In this document: piece by piece, positions 53,053-62,672 of the stretch
How the letters are laid out: every line of letters starts with the position of its first letter
Position numbering within the stretch: position 1 is the stretch's first letter
From: an uncultured Bacteroides sp.
Lineage (GTDB): Bacteria; Bacteroidota; Bacteroidia; Bacteroidales; Bacteroidaceae
DNA length: 64,000 bases
Assembly (NCBI GenBank): GCA_949294185.1
Contig: CASFGA010000009.1
Span: 125,968 to 189,967, forward strand
Direction: 5' to 3'
Made by a program: the position numbers and the translations under genes
Notes under the pieces: model-generated
The model's input: the letters and a program-made list of their open reading frames with translations, nothing else
Databases searched by the model: none
What the model was told of the DNA's origin: nothing

Positions 53053-53060
53053 TAAATTTG
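53053..53060 (+). promoter_or_regulatory. -7 box TAAATTTG upstream of the 53.1-kb RNA
   Basis: Matches TAnnTTTG. A perfect CAACTC-TTCG-GAGTTG hairpin (53064-53079) follows at once. No clear -33 box at 19 nt. Confidence 0.45.
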
Positions 53061-53066
53061 TAACAA

Positions 53067-53262
53067 CTCTTCGGAGTTGGACATTTTATTGACATACTAC
53101 GCGTTTAGCTGATTTCTGTGTTAGAGGAAAGTCGAAAATATCTGATAAGCACAATGGAACAGTTATGCGTCTTCCGTCATATCTGCGGAGGGCGTTTCCT
53201 GTTTGTGCTTAAGGGCTTCGACTCCCTCTCTAACAATAGGAAAATGCTCTACCGCATTTTTT
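53067..53262 (+). ncRNA. Candidate structured RNA: long interrupted hairpin ending in a terminator
   Basis: Nested pairings form one long rod: GTTAGAG (53120-53126) with CTCTAAC (53228-53234); AGTCGAA (53130-53136) with TTCGACT (53217-53223); AAGCACAA (53147-53154) with TTGTGCTT (53203-53210); and a tip near 53165-53194. An internal bulge (10 nt against 6 nt) separates the second and third stems. A terminator hairpin follows at 53241-53262. A rod with a bulge and a -7 box upstream resembles the general shape of 6S RNA, but I cannot match the family sequence. It may instead be the leader of the winged-helix genes that start 20 bp after the terminator. An overlapping 64-residue ORF is rejected. 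Confidence 0.6.
53241..53262 (+). terminator. Terminator of the 53.1-kb RNA
   Basis: AAAATGC (53241-53247), loop TCTACC, GCATTTT (53254-53260) and further T give a Rho-independent terminator shape ending 20 nt before the ATG at 53282. Confidence 0.75.
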
Positions 53263-53281
53263 ACCTTAAATCTATTGAGTT

Positions 53282-53488
53282 ATGGAAAAAGAAAAGGCAA
53301 ACATCGGATTGAAAGCGGGAATCGTTTGGCAGAAGTTGCATGAAACCGGTTATATCACCATTCCAGAACTGGCTCTTAAACTTCAGGCGAGTGTGGAAGA
53401 TGTGACTTTGGCCGTGGGCTGGCTTGCGCGTGAAGACAAGGTCTTTATGGAACGGCGGAATGGGCTGCTCTATATTCGGATTTCATAA
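53282..53488 (+). CDS. Winged-helix DUF2582-type protein, first copy
   Basis: 68 residues. GLKAGIVWQKLHETGYITIP, then LALKLQASVEDVTLAVGWLA and REDKVFMERRNGLLYIRIS, form a helix-turn-helix with a C-terminal wing, as in the small winged-helix DUF2582 family of Bacteroidales. Probably binds DNA. It lies 6 bp before a clear paralogue (shared GIVW and VGWLARE motifs), so the two may act as a heterodimer. It is downstream of the structured RNA and its terminator. Confidence 0.8.
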   Translation: MEKEKANIGLKAGIVWQKLHETGYITIPELALKLQASVEDVTLAVGWLAREDKVFMERRNGLLYIRIS

Positions 53489-53494
53489 CCTCTA

Positions 53495-53728
53495 ATGCAA
53501 TATATCATGGACATGCAGAGTATCGGAGAAAATGCCGGCATTGTGTGGCGGCTGCTCAATGACGGAAAACGTTGGGAGTATGACGATGTGAGAAAAGCAT
53601 CCGGTTTGTCTGAAAGAGAACTGAGTGCGGCTGTCGGATGGTTGGCCCGTGAAGGCAAGATATGTTTTGAAACGGATACCGAGCATCATAAGGATTTTTT
53701 GTTCTTGTCTTTAAACATTTATTACTGA
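53495..53728 (+). CDS. Winged-helix DUF2582-type protein, second copy
   Basis: 77 residues from ATG 53495; ATG 53507 or 53513 would start closer to the fold (SIGENAGIVWRLLND). GIVWRLL, SGLSERELSAAVGWLAREGK and a wing ending FLFLSL parallel the first copy. The pair arose by tandem duplication. Probable regulator; target unknown. Followed by a strong terminator at 53758-53815. Confidence 0.8.
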   Translation: MQYIMDMQSIGENAGIVWRLLNDGKRWEYDDVRKASGLSERELSAAVGWLAREGKICFETDTEHHKDFLFLSLNIYY

Positions 53729-53757
53729 AAGAGTTTTTGTTTGCAAGACGATGCAGA

Positions 53758-53815
53758 CCCTGACCAGACCTTTGTCCGCTGTCCGGCGGAAGTCTGGTCA
53801 GGGTGTTTTTGTTTT
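53758..53815 (+). terminator. Rho-independent terminator of the winged-helix pair
   Basis: CCCTGACCAGAC (53758-53769) is perfectly complementary to GTCTGGTCAGGG (53792-53803), followed by TGTTTTTGTTTTT. Convergent with the MBL gene that ends at 53821. Confidence 0.92.
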
Positions 53816-53820
53816 TGATG

Positions 53821-54696
53821 TCAGTATTGGTCTGCCGTCATAAAGGCCGGAGCAGGGAGGTGCATGCCGGCCAGAGTCAGGCCGTTTTCTTTGGCATACT
53901 TCAGAAAATGCTTCCGGGCTTCTGCCGATTTTTCTTTGTCACTGTCGAAAGAGGCGCAGAATTGAGGATAAACGGTCTGTAGGGCGGCACCATGCATCAG
54001 GTCGCCTATGATGAGCAGTTTCCCTGTTTGGAATACGGTATGGCCGGGAGTATGGCCGACAGCGCTGAGTGCCGTTATCTTTCCGGGAAGCGTATCGCCG
54101 AATTCAAACAAGTGCAGTTGTTTCTTGTAGCTGTCCATCGTCTTGACAGCTTGAGCCTTCTGTTTTTCCGGCATTTTCATCCATGCTTCATATTCTGTCT
54201 TTGAGGCATACACCTCTGCATTGGGGAAGATGATGCTGTCGCCTTTCATCATTCCTCCGATGTGGTCGCCGTGAAAATGTGTCAGATACAGATACTGGAC
54301 ATCGGCCGGTGCAATCCCCAGTGCTTTCAGGCCTTCAGTCAGTCGGCTGTCTGGTGCTCCCAGTCCGGTGTCAAACAAGATTCGGCAGCCTTCCGTCTCT
54401 ACCAGAAAAGTGCTGACCGACGACGGAATGCCGTTTTGCAGAGCCAGTTTGTTGATAATGCTGTCCGGAGCATCGGCAAATAAAGTACGTGGCATCAGTC
54501 TTTCTTCTGCATTGTCTTGTATCCACGTAATCTTTATCCCGTCCAGATTCAGGGTTTTGATGCCGGGAAGTTCTGTCGTTGCAGAGTCTGTTCTTGATAC
54601 ATTTCCGGTTGCCTTTTTGCTGTTGCCGCTGCAGGCCGACAATACAAACATTAAAATGTAGAGCAACCATACATTTCTTGTCAGATAATTTTTCAT
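53821..54696 (-). CDS. Metallo-beta-lactamase fold lipoprotein
   Basis: 291 residues. Lipobox VLSAC gives lipidated C22. The MBL zinc site H140-x-H142-x-D144-H145 (THFHGDH) is present, with later GHTPGHT (about 216) and GDLMHG (about 231) supplying further ligands. Predicted periplasmic, membrane-anchored hydrolase; lactonase-like or sulfatase-like substrates are typical of this branch, not necessarily beta-lactams. The promoter at 54935-54965 leaves a long leader of about 230 nt. Confidence 0.88.
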   Translation of the reverse strand: MKNYLTRNVWLLYILMFVLSACSGNSKKATGNVSRTDSATTELPGIKTLNLDGIKITWIQDNAEERLMPRTLFADAPDSIINKLALQNGIPSSVSTFLVETEGCRILFDTGLGAPDSRLTEGLKALGIAPADVQYLYLTHFHGDHIGGMMKGDSIIFPNAEVYASKTEYEAWMKMPEKQKAQAVKTMDSYKKQLHLFEFGDTLPGKITALSAVGHTPGHTVFQTGKLLIIGDLMHGAALQTVYPQFCASFDSDKEKSAEARKHFLKYAKENGLTLAGMHLPAPAFMTADQY

Positions 54697-55149
54697 GATT
54701 GTAAGCGTTGATGTTGTTTATGTGAGACTAAGAGTTATAAATAATCAATTTTTCAGTCTGTTCTCTCTGATAAGGTTCTTTTGTCGGTTCAATGTTTTTT
54801 GTCGCCACTTCTTTCTTTTTGCGAAGCCAGATGCCTGCCCCTCAAAGTGCTGATTGGCGAATCTGTTTTATCCTTGCTGTATGGAGCTTATAGGTGCATT
54901 TCATAATACCTTTCTGTTTATGAGTGTTTTGCTACAAATATAAAAGTTCTTTGTTGAAATTGCAATGGTTGAGTTTGCCTGATTTTATTTGAGGGCATAG
55001 AAATAGTCAGACAAAAGTCTGATCTTATTAAGGCAAGAGAAAATCGGATGGTTTACAAGGCTGAAAGGCAGAATAAGAACGGATTTTGTTTTGTTAAGTC
55101 AGACGGGGTTGGATATCCCTGCAAGATTAGGGTGTCAAGAAGGGGGCTG
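54697..55149. other. Gene-poor region between MBL gene and tRNA-Asp
   Basis: Holds the MBL promoter and its roughly 230-nt leader (54697-54930), then 200 bp with a small CAGAC-aaaa-GTCTG hairpin near 55008-55021. No riboswitch class that I know fits the leader, and no ORF is credible. Confidence 0.5.
54935..54965 (-). promoter_or_regulatory. Promoter of the MBL lipoprotein gene
   Basis: Minus-strand TTGC (54962-54965), 19-nt spacer, TATATTTG (54935-54942): a good Bacteroidetes match, about 240 nt before the ATG. Confidence 0.55.
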
Positions 55150-55191
55150 CTAAAAATAAAAAATCCCTGAGTTATTGTAACTCAAGGATTT
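55150..55191 (-). terminator. Terminator of tRNA-Asp
   Basis: AAATCC-CT-GAGTTA pairs with TAACTC-AA-GGATTT (55161-55191); in the minus orientation it is followed by TTTTTTATTTTTA (ending about 55150). It lies 21 bp after the tRNA. Confidence 0.88.
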
Positions 55192-55212
55192 GCAAATAGA
55201 TATTTATTATCT

Positions 55213-55289
55213 TGGCGGTGCGTACGGGACTCGAACCCGTGACCCCATGCGTGACAGGCATGTATTCTAACCAACTGAACTAACGCACC
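55213..55289 (-). tRNA. tRNA-Asp (GTC)
   Basis: Minus strand. Acceptor stem GGTGCGT (5' end at 55289) pairs with ACGCACC, discriminator G, and CCA is encoded (55213-55215). Anticodon stem CATGC/GCATG encloses loop CTGTCAC with anticodon GTC; the T-arm has GGTTCGAGTCC. All arms pair well. A terminator follows. Confidence 0.97.
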
Positions 55290-55424
55290 ATTAAGTCTTT
55301 GTCGTTGCTATCTCTCTCGATTGCGATGCAAAGGTACGACTATTTTTTATATCTGCAAATCTTTTGATACATTTTTTTTGCCGTTTTTTCGTTCCTATCT
55401 GATTTTCAGCCGATAAAAATGAAA

Positions 55425-55461
55425 GAAAGATGCATGATTAAAGCTATATCCTGCATCTTTC
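55425..55461 (-). terminator. Terminator of eno
   Basis: GAAAGATGCA (55425-55434) is perfectly complementary to TGCATCTTTC (55452-55461); in the minus orientation the stem is followed by T-rich sequence. It lies 30 bp beyond the enolase stop. Confidence 0.75.
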
Positions 55462-55490
55462 CTCTAAAATCAGTTGTTTTTAGTTCTGTA

Positions 55491-56783
<1,293 letters not shown>

Positions 56784-56876
56784 TTATGGTTTTTCAATAT
56801 GCAAATATGGAGGGTTTCGATAAACGGTGCAATACCTTAAAATTGGTATTTTCCGCCGTTGGATGGCGGGCTTGGA

Positions 56877-56913
56877 ATAAAAAAGTCCGGCCTATGATGG
56901 ATTGACCGGACTT
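56877..56913 (-). terminator. Terminator of rubrerythrin
   Basis: AAGTCCGG (56883-56890) pairs with CCGGACTT (56906-56913); in the minus orientation TTTTTT follows directly. It lies 37 bp past the rbr stop. Confidence 0.9.
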
Positions 56914-56949
56914 ATAAGAGAATCAACAGATGAAATCGATGCCTGAATA

Positions 56950-57528
56950 TTAATAATTGGTCTTTTTCACTTCGAAGTATGCTTGCGGATGCAGACAGGC
57001 CGGACAAGTTTCAGGAGCTTCCGTGCCTATGTACAGATATCCGCAGTTGCGGCACTGCCATACCACTTCCGTGTCTTTCTTGAAGACTTTCCCTTCTTCA
57101 ATGTTTTTGGCCAAGGCCCGATATCTTTCTTCATGGCCTTTTTCTGCGACTGCAATTTCACGATACATTTTTGCAATGGCGGGGAAGCCTTCTTCGTCTG
57201 CGATGTCGGCGAATTTGGGATAGTCAAGAGTCCATTCCTCGTTTTCACCGGCTGCGGCCGCTTTCAGGTTCTCGAGCGTTGTTCCTATCACTCCCGACGG
57301 ATAGCTTGCTGTAATTTCCACCATTCCGCCTTCCAACCATTTGAACATACGCTTGGCGTGTTCCTTTTCTTGGTCGGCAGTTTCTGTGAAGATTGCTGAA
57401 ATCTGTTCATAACCTTCTTTCTTTGCAGCACTTGCAAAATAAGTATAGCGCATTCTTGCTTGTGATTCACCGGCAAATGAGATTCCTAAATTCTTTTCAG
57501 TTCTTGTTCCTTTGATACTTTTTCCCAT
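56950..57528 (-). CDS. rbr: Rubrerythrin
   Basis: 192 residues. N-terminal four-helix di-iron domain with E-x-x-H patterns (ESQARMRY near 21, [12 protein letters not shown] near 49, E-x6-H in [10 protein letters not shown] near 125) and a C-terminal rubredoxin domain with CRNCGYLY (about 157) and CPACLHP (about 174) for Fe(Cys)4. Reduces hydrogen peroxide in anaerobes. Single gene; divergent from the SulP transporter. Cytosolic. Confidence 0.95.
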   Translation of the reverse strand: MGKSIKGTRTEKNLGISFAGESQARMRYTYFASAAKKEGYEQISAIFTETADQEKEHAKRMFKWLEGGMVEITASYPSGVIGTTLENLKAAAAGENEEWTLDYPKFADIADEEGFPAIAKMYREIAVAEKGHEERYRALAKNIEEGKVFKKDTEVVWQCRNCGYLYIGTEAPETCPACLHPQAYFEVKKTNY

Positions 57529-57698
57529 AATATTCAGTTATTTAGTTGGTTAATAATTTTATTCCTCACTTTTACAAATATAGTAATATTATTCAATTTT
57601 GTAATCATTACAGCGATAGATTTATAATCTATTAATACTTTTTCTCCCGCTTTATGAAGAAAAACCGTTTTTGATGGGGCATAGTTCTGCAAAATATG

Positions 57699-57706
57699 TA
57701 CTTTTG
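57699..57706 (+). promoter_or_regulatory. -7 box TACTTTTG for the SulP gene
   Basis: Matches TAnnTTTG, 30 nt before the ATG at 57736. The nearest TTTG is 25 nt upstream, longer than usual. Confidence 0.45.
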
Positions 57707-57735
57707 CATTTCTTTTACATTTTAACAGATAATTT

Positions 57736-59433
57736 ATGAAAGGATTTGAATTCAGACCCAAGCTCTTTTCCGTTATAAAGAGTTATACGAAAACAGATTT
57801 TACGACCGACCTTATGGCCGGTATCATCGTAGGCATTGTGGCACTTCCCTTAGCCATCGCTTTTGGTATCGCTTCGGGTGTAAGTCCGGAAAAGGGAATC
57901 ATAACGGCCATTGTCGCCGGATTTATCATTTCTTTCTTAGGGGGAAGCAAGGTGCAGATAGGCGGGCCTACCGGAGCGTTTATAGTCATTATTTATGGCA
58001 TTATACAGGAATACGGTGTTGAAGGCTTGATGGTAGCCACCATGTTGGCAGGTATTCTCCTTATATTGTTGGGCATATTCAGACTGGGCACAATCATCAA
58101 GTTCATTCCCTATCCGATAATCATCGGATTTACAAGTGGTATCGCCGTAACCATCTTTACCACGCAGATAGCTGACGTATTCGGCCTGAATTTCGGCGGG
58201 GAAAAGGTGCCGGGAGACTTCATCGGAAAATGGATTCTTTATTTTCATCATTTCGATACGGTCAACTGGTGGAACTTTGCTGTCAGTGTGGCAAGTGTTC
58301 TGATTATTGCCGTTACGCCGAAGTTTTCACGGAAAATACCAGGATCGCTTGTTGCCATCGTATTGGTTACAGTGGCTGTATATTTTATGGAGGCATACGG
58401 AGGAATCACTTCCATTGATACGATTGGAGACCGGTTCAGCATTAAGGCGCAATTGCCGGAGGCGGCTGTGCCGGCACTTGATTGGGAGGCTGTAAAGAAT
58501 CTGTTTCCGGTGGCTATCACCATAGCCGTGCTGGGGGCCATCGAGTCTCTTCTGTCGGCTACAGTAGCAGACGGCGTAGTGGGCGACCGGCATGATTCGA
58601 ATACCGAACTGGTAGCTCAGGGAATAGCTAATGTTGTTTCTCCTATTTTCGGCGGCATTCCGGCTACCGGAGCGATTGCCCGCACGATGACGAATATAAA
58701 CAACGGGGGAAAGACTCCTGTGGCGGGAATCGTCCACGCTTTCGTGCTGCTGCTTATCTTGTTGTTTCTGATGCCTTTGGCGCAGTATATCCCAATGGCT
58801 TGTCTGGCCGGAGTGCTGGTTGTGGTCTCTTATAACATGAGCGGATGGCGTGTGTTCAAAGGTTTGCTTAAGAATCCGAAGTCGGATGTAGTGGTCTTGT
58901 TCATCACTTTCTTCCTTACTGTGATTTTTGATCTGACGGTAGCCATTGAGGTGGGCTTGGTCATTGCGTGCGTTCTCTTTATGAAACGTGTGATGGAGAC
59001 CACCGAAATTTCGGTTATCACCGACGAGATAGATCCGAACAAGGAGTCGGATCTTGAGGTTCATGAGGAACATCTGATTGTTCCGCAGGGTGTAGAGGTT
59101 TATGAAATCAACGGGCCTTACTTTTTCGGTATAGCCACCAAGTTTGAAGAAATCATGGCACGGTTGGGCGACCGGCCGAAAATCCGGATTATCCGTATGC
59201 GTAAAGTTCCGTTTATAGACTCTACCGGCATTCACAATCTGGACACTTTGTGCCGGATGTCGCAGAAAGAAAATATACACATCATTCTTTCGGGTGTCAA
59301 TGCGCAGGTTCATGCTGTGCTTGAAAGGTCGGGATTTTATGAACTGCTCGGAAAAGAAAACATTTGCAGTAACATTAATGAGGCGATAGCGGTGGCCACT
59401 AAGGAAATTGCAGAGCTTAATGATTCTAAATAA
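57736..59433 (+). CDS. SulP-family anion transporter with STAS domain
   Basis: 565 residues: about 12-14 membrane segments from 25 to 430 with DLMAGIIVGIVALPLAIAFGIASGV near 25-49 (split by helices) and IGGPTGAFIVI near 76-86 as SulP signatures, then a cytoplasmic STAS domain (about 450-560) with IDSTGIHNLDTL near 500. Family members carry sulfate, bicarbonate or other anions; the ion here is undetermined. Single gene. Confidence 0.93.
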   Translation: MKGFEFRPKLFSVIKSYTKTDFTTDLMAGIIVGIVALPLAIAFGIASGVSPEKGIITAIVAGFIISFLGGSKVQIGGPTGAFIVIIYGIIQEYGVEGLMVATMLAGILLILLGIFRLGTIIKFIPYPIIIGFTSGIAVTIFTTQIADVFGLNFGGEKVPGDFIGKWILYFHHFDTVNWWNFAVSVASVLIIAVTPKFSRKIPGSLVAIVLVTVAVYFMEAYGGITSIDTIGDRFSIKAQLPEAAVPALDWEAVKNLFPVAITIAVLGAIESLLSATVADGVVGDRHDSNTELVAQGIANVVSPIFGGIPATGAIARTMTNINNGGKTPVAGIVHAFVLLLILLFLMPLAQYIPMACLAGVLVVVSYNMSGWRVFKGLLKNPKSDVVVLFITFFLTVIFDLTVAIEVGLVIACVLFMKRVMETTEISVITDEIDPNKESDLEVHEEHLIVPQGVEVYEINGPYFFGIATKFEEIMARLGDRPKIRIIRMRKVPFIDSTGIHNLDTLCRMSQKENIHIILSGVNAQVHAVLERSGFYELLGKENICSNINEAIAVATKEIAELNDSK

Positions 59434-59506
59434 ATTGTTAATGCCCATTAAGCAGAAGGGATACTTCTTAAATCATGTTATAAAACACGGTTTTTGTGCC
59501 GGATAA

Positions 59507-59537
59507 TTTGCAAAAATGCAGGAAGTCCGTATCTTTG
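59507..59537 (+). promoter_or_regulatory. Promoter upstream of the cob operon leader
   Basis: TTTG (59507-59510), a 19-nt spacer, TATCTTTG (59530-59537): an exact match to the Bacteroidetes consensus. Transcription should begin near 59544. Confidence 0.75.
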
Positions 59538-59543
59538 CATCGT

Positions 59544-59605
59544 GTTTTTCATAGTATTAGATTTAAGGTTAACAAAGGTTGGAGTACAGCGGTACTCCTT
59601 TTTTT
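59544..59605 (+). ncRNA. Short leader transcript ending in a terminator, upstream of cobU
   Basis: About 60 nt between a strong promoter and a perfect hairpin with seven T. The sequence carries no cobalamin-riboswitch features (no B12 box that I can find) and no convincing leader peptide. It may be an attenuator for cobU-cobT-cobS-cobC or an independent small RNA; 170 nt separate it from cobU. Confidence 0.45.
59581..59605 (+). terminator. Rho-independent terminator in the cobU leader
   Basis: GGAGTA (59581-59586), loop CAGCGG, TACTCC (59593-59598), then TTTTTTT (59599-59605). Confidence 0.85.
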
Positions 59606-59775
59606 ATGCCTGACTGTTTCGTTTTCCCTTGTTCCATAAAATCGTTTGGTGCAAATGAAGATTTTGTTTGGCCGGATTGGAATCTGCCGTCTGTGGGCAG
59701 CATACAGAAAAAAGATCTGGGAGATAGATGCGGAACTTCAAAAAAAGATTATTTTTGTCCACAAAGAAAAATCTG
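59606..59775 (+). other. Region between leader terminator and cobU
   Basis: 170 bp with no further promoter of the TAnnTTTG type that I can see and no gene; an ORF through it overlaps the terminator and lacks coding character. If the cob operon is read from 59544, transcription must pass the terminator. Confidence 0.45.
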
Positions 59776-60282
59776 ATGAGAAAAGTTGTTTTGGTTACGG
59801 GCGGGCAGCGTTCCGGTAAAAGTTCCTATGCCGAAAAGTTGGCGCATCAGCTCACGGACAGGCCGGTGTATATCGCTACGGCGCGGATATGGGATGAAGA
59901 GTTTCGCCAAAGGGTGATGCGCCACCGAAAGAGCCGCGGTGAAGAGTGGACAAACATTGAGGAAGAAAAAGAGTTGGGCCGCCATGATGTGGGCGGAAGA
60001 GTTGTGGTAATAGACTGCATCACGCTGTGGTGTACCAATTTCTTTATGGAGCAAAATGATGTTTCGCTTGCTCTGGAAGCGGTGAAGGCGGAGTTCGAAA
60101 AGTTTGTTGACCAAGATGCTGTCTTCATTTTCGTGACGAATGAAATAGGTTTGGGAGGAGTATCCCCGAACAAGTTGCAACGCCAGTTTACCGATTTACT
60201 GGGGTGGGCCAATCAGTACATAGCATCAAAAGCTGACGAGGTCATTCTGATGGTAAGCGGCATTCCGGTAAAAATAAAATGA
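59776..60282 (+). CDS. cobU: Adenosylcobinamide kinase / adenosylcobinamide-phosphate guanylyltransferase CobU
   Basis: 168 residues from the ATG at 59776 (longer start rejected: no conserved sequence before it). P-loop GGQRSGKS at 9-16, [10 protein letters not shown] near 48-57 with the guanylylated-His region, and [13 protein letters not shown] near 121-133 match CobU. Phosphorylates adenosylcobinamide and adds GMP to give GDP-cobinamide. First gene of a tight cobU-cobT-cobS-cobC run. Confidence 0.95.
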   Translation: MRKVVLVTGGQRSGKSSYAEKLAHQLTDRPVYIATARIWDEEFRQRVMRHRKSRGEEWTNIEEEKELGRHDVGGRVVVIDCITLWCTNFFMEQNDVSLALEAVKAEFEKFVDQDAVFIFVTNEIGLGGVSPNKLQRQFTDLLGWANQYIASKADEVILMVSGIPVKIK

Positions 60283-60283
60283 T

Positions 60284-61324
60284 ATGAGGAAGTTTACAAT
60301 ACAGCATACTGCTGATGCCGGACTGGAGAAAGCGGTAGCCGACAAGATTGATAATCTGACCAAGCCCAAAGGTTCTTTGGGAAGATTGGAAGAACTGGCC
60401 TTGCAGATCGGGCTTATCCAACGGAGTCTGTGTCCGATGTTGCACCATCCCTGCAACATACTGTTTGCGGCGGATCATGGCATTGTGGAAGAAGGGGTCA
60501 GCCTTTCTCCGAAGGAGATTACCTGGCAGCAGATTGGAAATATTCTCCGGGGAGGAGCGGGGATTAATTATTTATGCCGTCAGCATGGTTTTGAACTGTT
60601 GGTGGTTGATGCGGGGGTGGATTACGATTTTCCGCCTGCGAGGGGTATTCTTGACATGAAGATTCGCAAGGGGACACGCAACTTTCTTTACGGAGATGCC
60701 ATGACTTCTGAAGAGATGAACCGTTGTATAGAGTATGGTGCGCAGTGTGTAGACCGGATTTATGCCCAGGGATGTAACATTGTGAGCTTTGGAGAAATGG
60801 GCATTGCCAATACTTCAGCTTCCGCGCTATGGATGCATTTCTTTACCGGGATACCGCTCCGTCAGTGTGTCGGGGCGGGAAGCGGTCTGGATTCCGCAGG
60901 AGTAGAGCGGAAGTATCAGATATTGCGGCGGGCAGCCGATAACTTCTCCGGATTGCATGGCGTGGAGGAGATTCTGTGTCGCTTTGGCGGCTATGAGATG
61001 ATGATGGCGGTAGGCGGAATGCTTCGGGCTGCAGAGCTGCGTTTGGTTATCCTTGTCGACGGATTTATCATGACAAACTGTCTGCTTGCGGCTTCCAGAC
61101 TTTATCCGGCAGTGACAGATTATGCCGTGTTCGGGCATCAGGGCGATGAAAGCGGGCACAGGCTTCTGCTGGAATACCTGCATGCCAAGCCTCTTCTCTG
61201 TCTGGGGCTTCGCTTGGGAGAGGGAAGCGGAGCGGTATGTGCCTATCCGATTGTAGATTCGGCTGTGCGGATGATGAACGAGATGGATACGTTTTCCAAT
61301 GCTTCGATAACCAAATATTTTTAA
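60284..61324 (+). CDS. cobT: Nicotinate-nucleotide:dimethylbenzimidazole phosphoribosyltransferase CobT
   Basis: 346 residues. [18 protein letters not shown] near 25-42, [16 protein letters not shown] near 62-77 and the C-terminal [11 protein letters not shown] near 306-316 (catalytic Glu region) are CobT signatures. Makes alpha-ribazole phosphate for the lower ligand. Begins 1 bp after the cobU stop. Confidence 0.96.
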   Translation: MRKFTIQHTADAGLEKAVADKIDNLTKPKGSLGRLEELALQIGLIQRSLCPMLHHPCNILFAADHGIVEEGVSLSPKEITWQQIGNILRGGAGINYLCRQHGFELLVVDAGVDYDFPPARGILDMKIRKGTRNFLYGDAMTSEEMNRCIEYGAQCVDRIYAQGCNIVSFGEMGIANTSASALWMHFFTGIPLRQCVGAGSGLDSAGVERKYQILRRAADNFSGLHGVEEILCRFGGYEMMMAVGGMLRAAELRLVILVDGFIMTNCLLAASRLYPAVTDYAVFGHQGDESGHRLLLEYLHAKPLLCLGLRLGEGSGAVCAYPIVDSAVRMMNEMDTFSNASITKYF

Positions 61325-61330
61325 GAGGCT

Positions 61331-62098
61331 ATGAATAATCTGCTTGCCGCCTTGATATTCTTTACCCGCCTTCCTTTCTGGAGGATTAAGACGGTGCCTT
61401 CCGAATGTTTCAGGCATGTGGTCAGTTATTGGAGTCTTGCCGGGTGGCTGACCGGAGGTGCCATGGCATTGGTTTTCTTTCTGGCTGCCTGGGTTTTCCC
61501 TTTGGAAGCAGCGGTGATATTGGCACTTGCTTCGCGCTTGTTGGTGACGGGGGCGCTCCATGAAGACGGACTGGCGGATTTCTTCGACGGGTTCGGAGGC
61601 GGGCGCGACCGGGAAAGTATACTGCGCATCATGAAGGATTCGCATATCGGCAGTTATGGAGTGCTGGGATTGATTGTATATTATCTGATGGCATACACGT
61701 TGCTGACCTCTCTTCCGCCGGAGCATATTCCTTTTGTCTTGTTATGCGGCGACGCTTTCTCCAAGTGTGTAGGTAGTTTTGTTATTAAGCTTCTGCCCTA
61801 TGCGCGTAAGGAAAAAGACAGCAAGGCCAAGGTAATCTATACGCCGATGACTGTTGGAGAATGTGTGGCAAGCATATTGGGCGGAGCGATTCCACTTGTG
61901 TTTCTCCCTTCTTTTTATGGGTGGGCACTTTTATGTCCGGTTGTCTGTTTCTTTCTGCTTGTGAGCCTGTTCAAGTATCGTTTGGGCGGATATACGGGCG
62001 ACTGTTGCGGAGCGTTGTTTTTGTTGTGTGAACTGGGTTTTTGGGCGGGAGCTGTCATGGTCAGCCGCCATTTGCCTTTTGTAATGCATTTGTTATGA
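61331..62098 (+). CDS. cobS: Adenosylcobinamide-GDP ribazoletransferase CobS
   Basis: 255-residue polytopic membrane protein. LIFFTRLPFWR at 7-17, HEDGLADFFDGFGGGRDRESILRIMKDSHIG near 76-106 (split by its metal-binding D-x2-DG...) and GGYTGDCCGA near 220 match CobS. Joins GDP-cobinamide to alpha-ribazole phosphate. Its stop overlaps the cobC start as ATGA. Confidence 0.95.
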   Translation: MNNLLAALIFFTRLPFWRIKTVPSECFRHVVSYWSLAGWLTGGAMALVFFLAAWVFPLEAAVILALASRLLVTGALHEDGLADFFDGFGGGRDRESILRIMKDSHIGSYGVLGLIVYYLMAYTLLTSLPPEHIPFVLLCGDAFSKCVGSFVIKLLPYARKEKDSKAKVIYTPMTVGECVASILGGAIPLVFLPSFYGWALLCPVVCFFLLVSLFKYRLGGYTGDCCGALFLLCELGFWAGAVMVSRHLPFVMHLL

Positions 62099-62625
62099 AA
62101 ATCTATTTGATTCGTCATACATCGGTGGATGTGCCGCAGGGCACGTGTTATGGTCAGACCGATGTACCTCTTCGCGCGACCTTTGAAGAAGAGGCTTCAG
62201 TATGTAAGTCGCGCATTGAAGGGATAAAGTTTGACAAAGTATATACCAGTCCGCTTTCTCGCTGCACGCGTCTGGCGGCTTACTGCGGTTATGAAGACGC
62301 CGAGCGCGATTCCCGGCTGAAGGAAATCAGCTTCGGCGATTGGGAGATGCAGCGCTTTGATGAGATAAGCGACCCGCATATCCAGGAATGGTATAAGGAT
62401 TATCTGCATATCCCCGCTACCCGCGGCGAGTCGTTTATGGATCTTTACCGGCGCGTAGCTTCTTTTTTAGACGGATTGAAGCGGAAAGGCTATGATAAGG
62501 TGCTTGTCTTTGCCCATGGTGGAGTGTTGATCTGTGCACAGATTTATGCCGGAAAGGTCGGTGTCAGTCAGGCATTCGAAGCCTTGTCCCCTTATGGCGG
62601 AATGATTGACATAGAAATAAAGTAA
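62095..62625 (+). CDS. cobC: Alpha-ribazole-5'-phosphate phosphatase CobC (histidine phosphatase family)
   Basis: 176 residues. The histidine-phosphatase motif RH is in LIRHTSVD near 4-11; a second active-site His is in FAHGGV near 141. The start at 62095 overlaps cobS by 4 bp, so translation is coupled. Removes the phosphate from alpha-ribazole phosphate or adenosylcobalamin phosphate. A phosphoglycerate mutase-like role is possible by fold, but context decides. Confidence 0.92.
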   Translation: MKIYLIRHTSVDVPQGTCYGQTDVPLRATFEEEASVCKSRIEGIKFDKVYTSPLSRCTRLAAYCGYEDAERDSRLKEISFGDWEMQRFDEISDPHIQEWYKDYLHIPATRGESFMDLYRRVASFLDGLKRKGYDKVLVFAHGGVLICAQIYAGKVGVSQAFEALSPYGGMIDIEIK

Positions 62626-62634
62626 AATAATTCT

Positions 62635-62642
62635 TATCTTTG
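62635..62642 (+). promoter_or_regulatory. -7 box TATCTTTG for cbiA
   Basis: Exact TAnnTTTG 30 nt before the cbiA ATG at 62673, just after cobC. It suggests a separate promoter for cbiA. Confidence 0.55.
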
Positions 62643-62672
62643 CGGCGGTTAAGTAAAAGAAAAGAATAAAGG

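Noticed and set aside
53118..53312. 64-residue ORF before the winged-helix genes
   Set aside because: It lies on the rod-like RNA and its terminator and overlaps the well-supported gene at 53282.
59579..59776. 65-residue ORF upstream of cobU
   Set aside because: It starts with TTG inside the leader terminator region and has no supporting feature.
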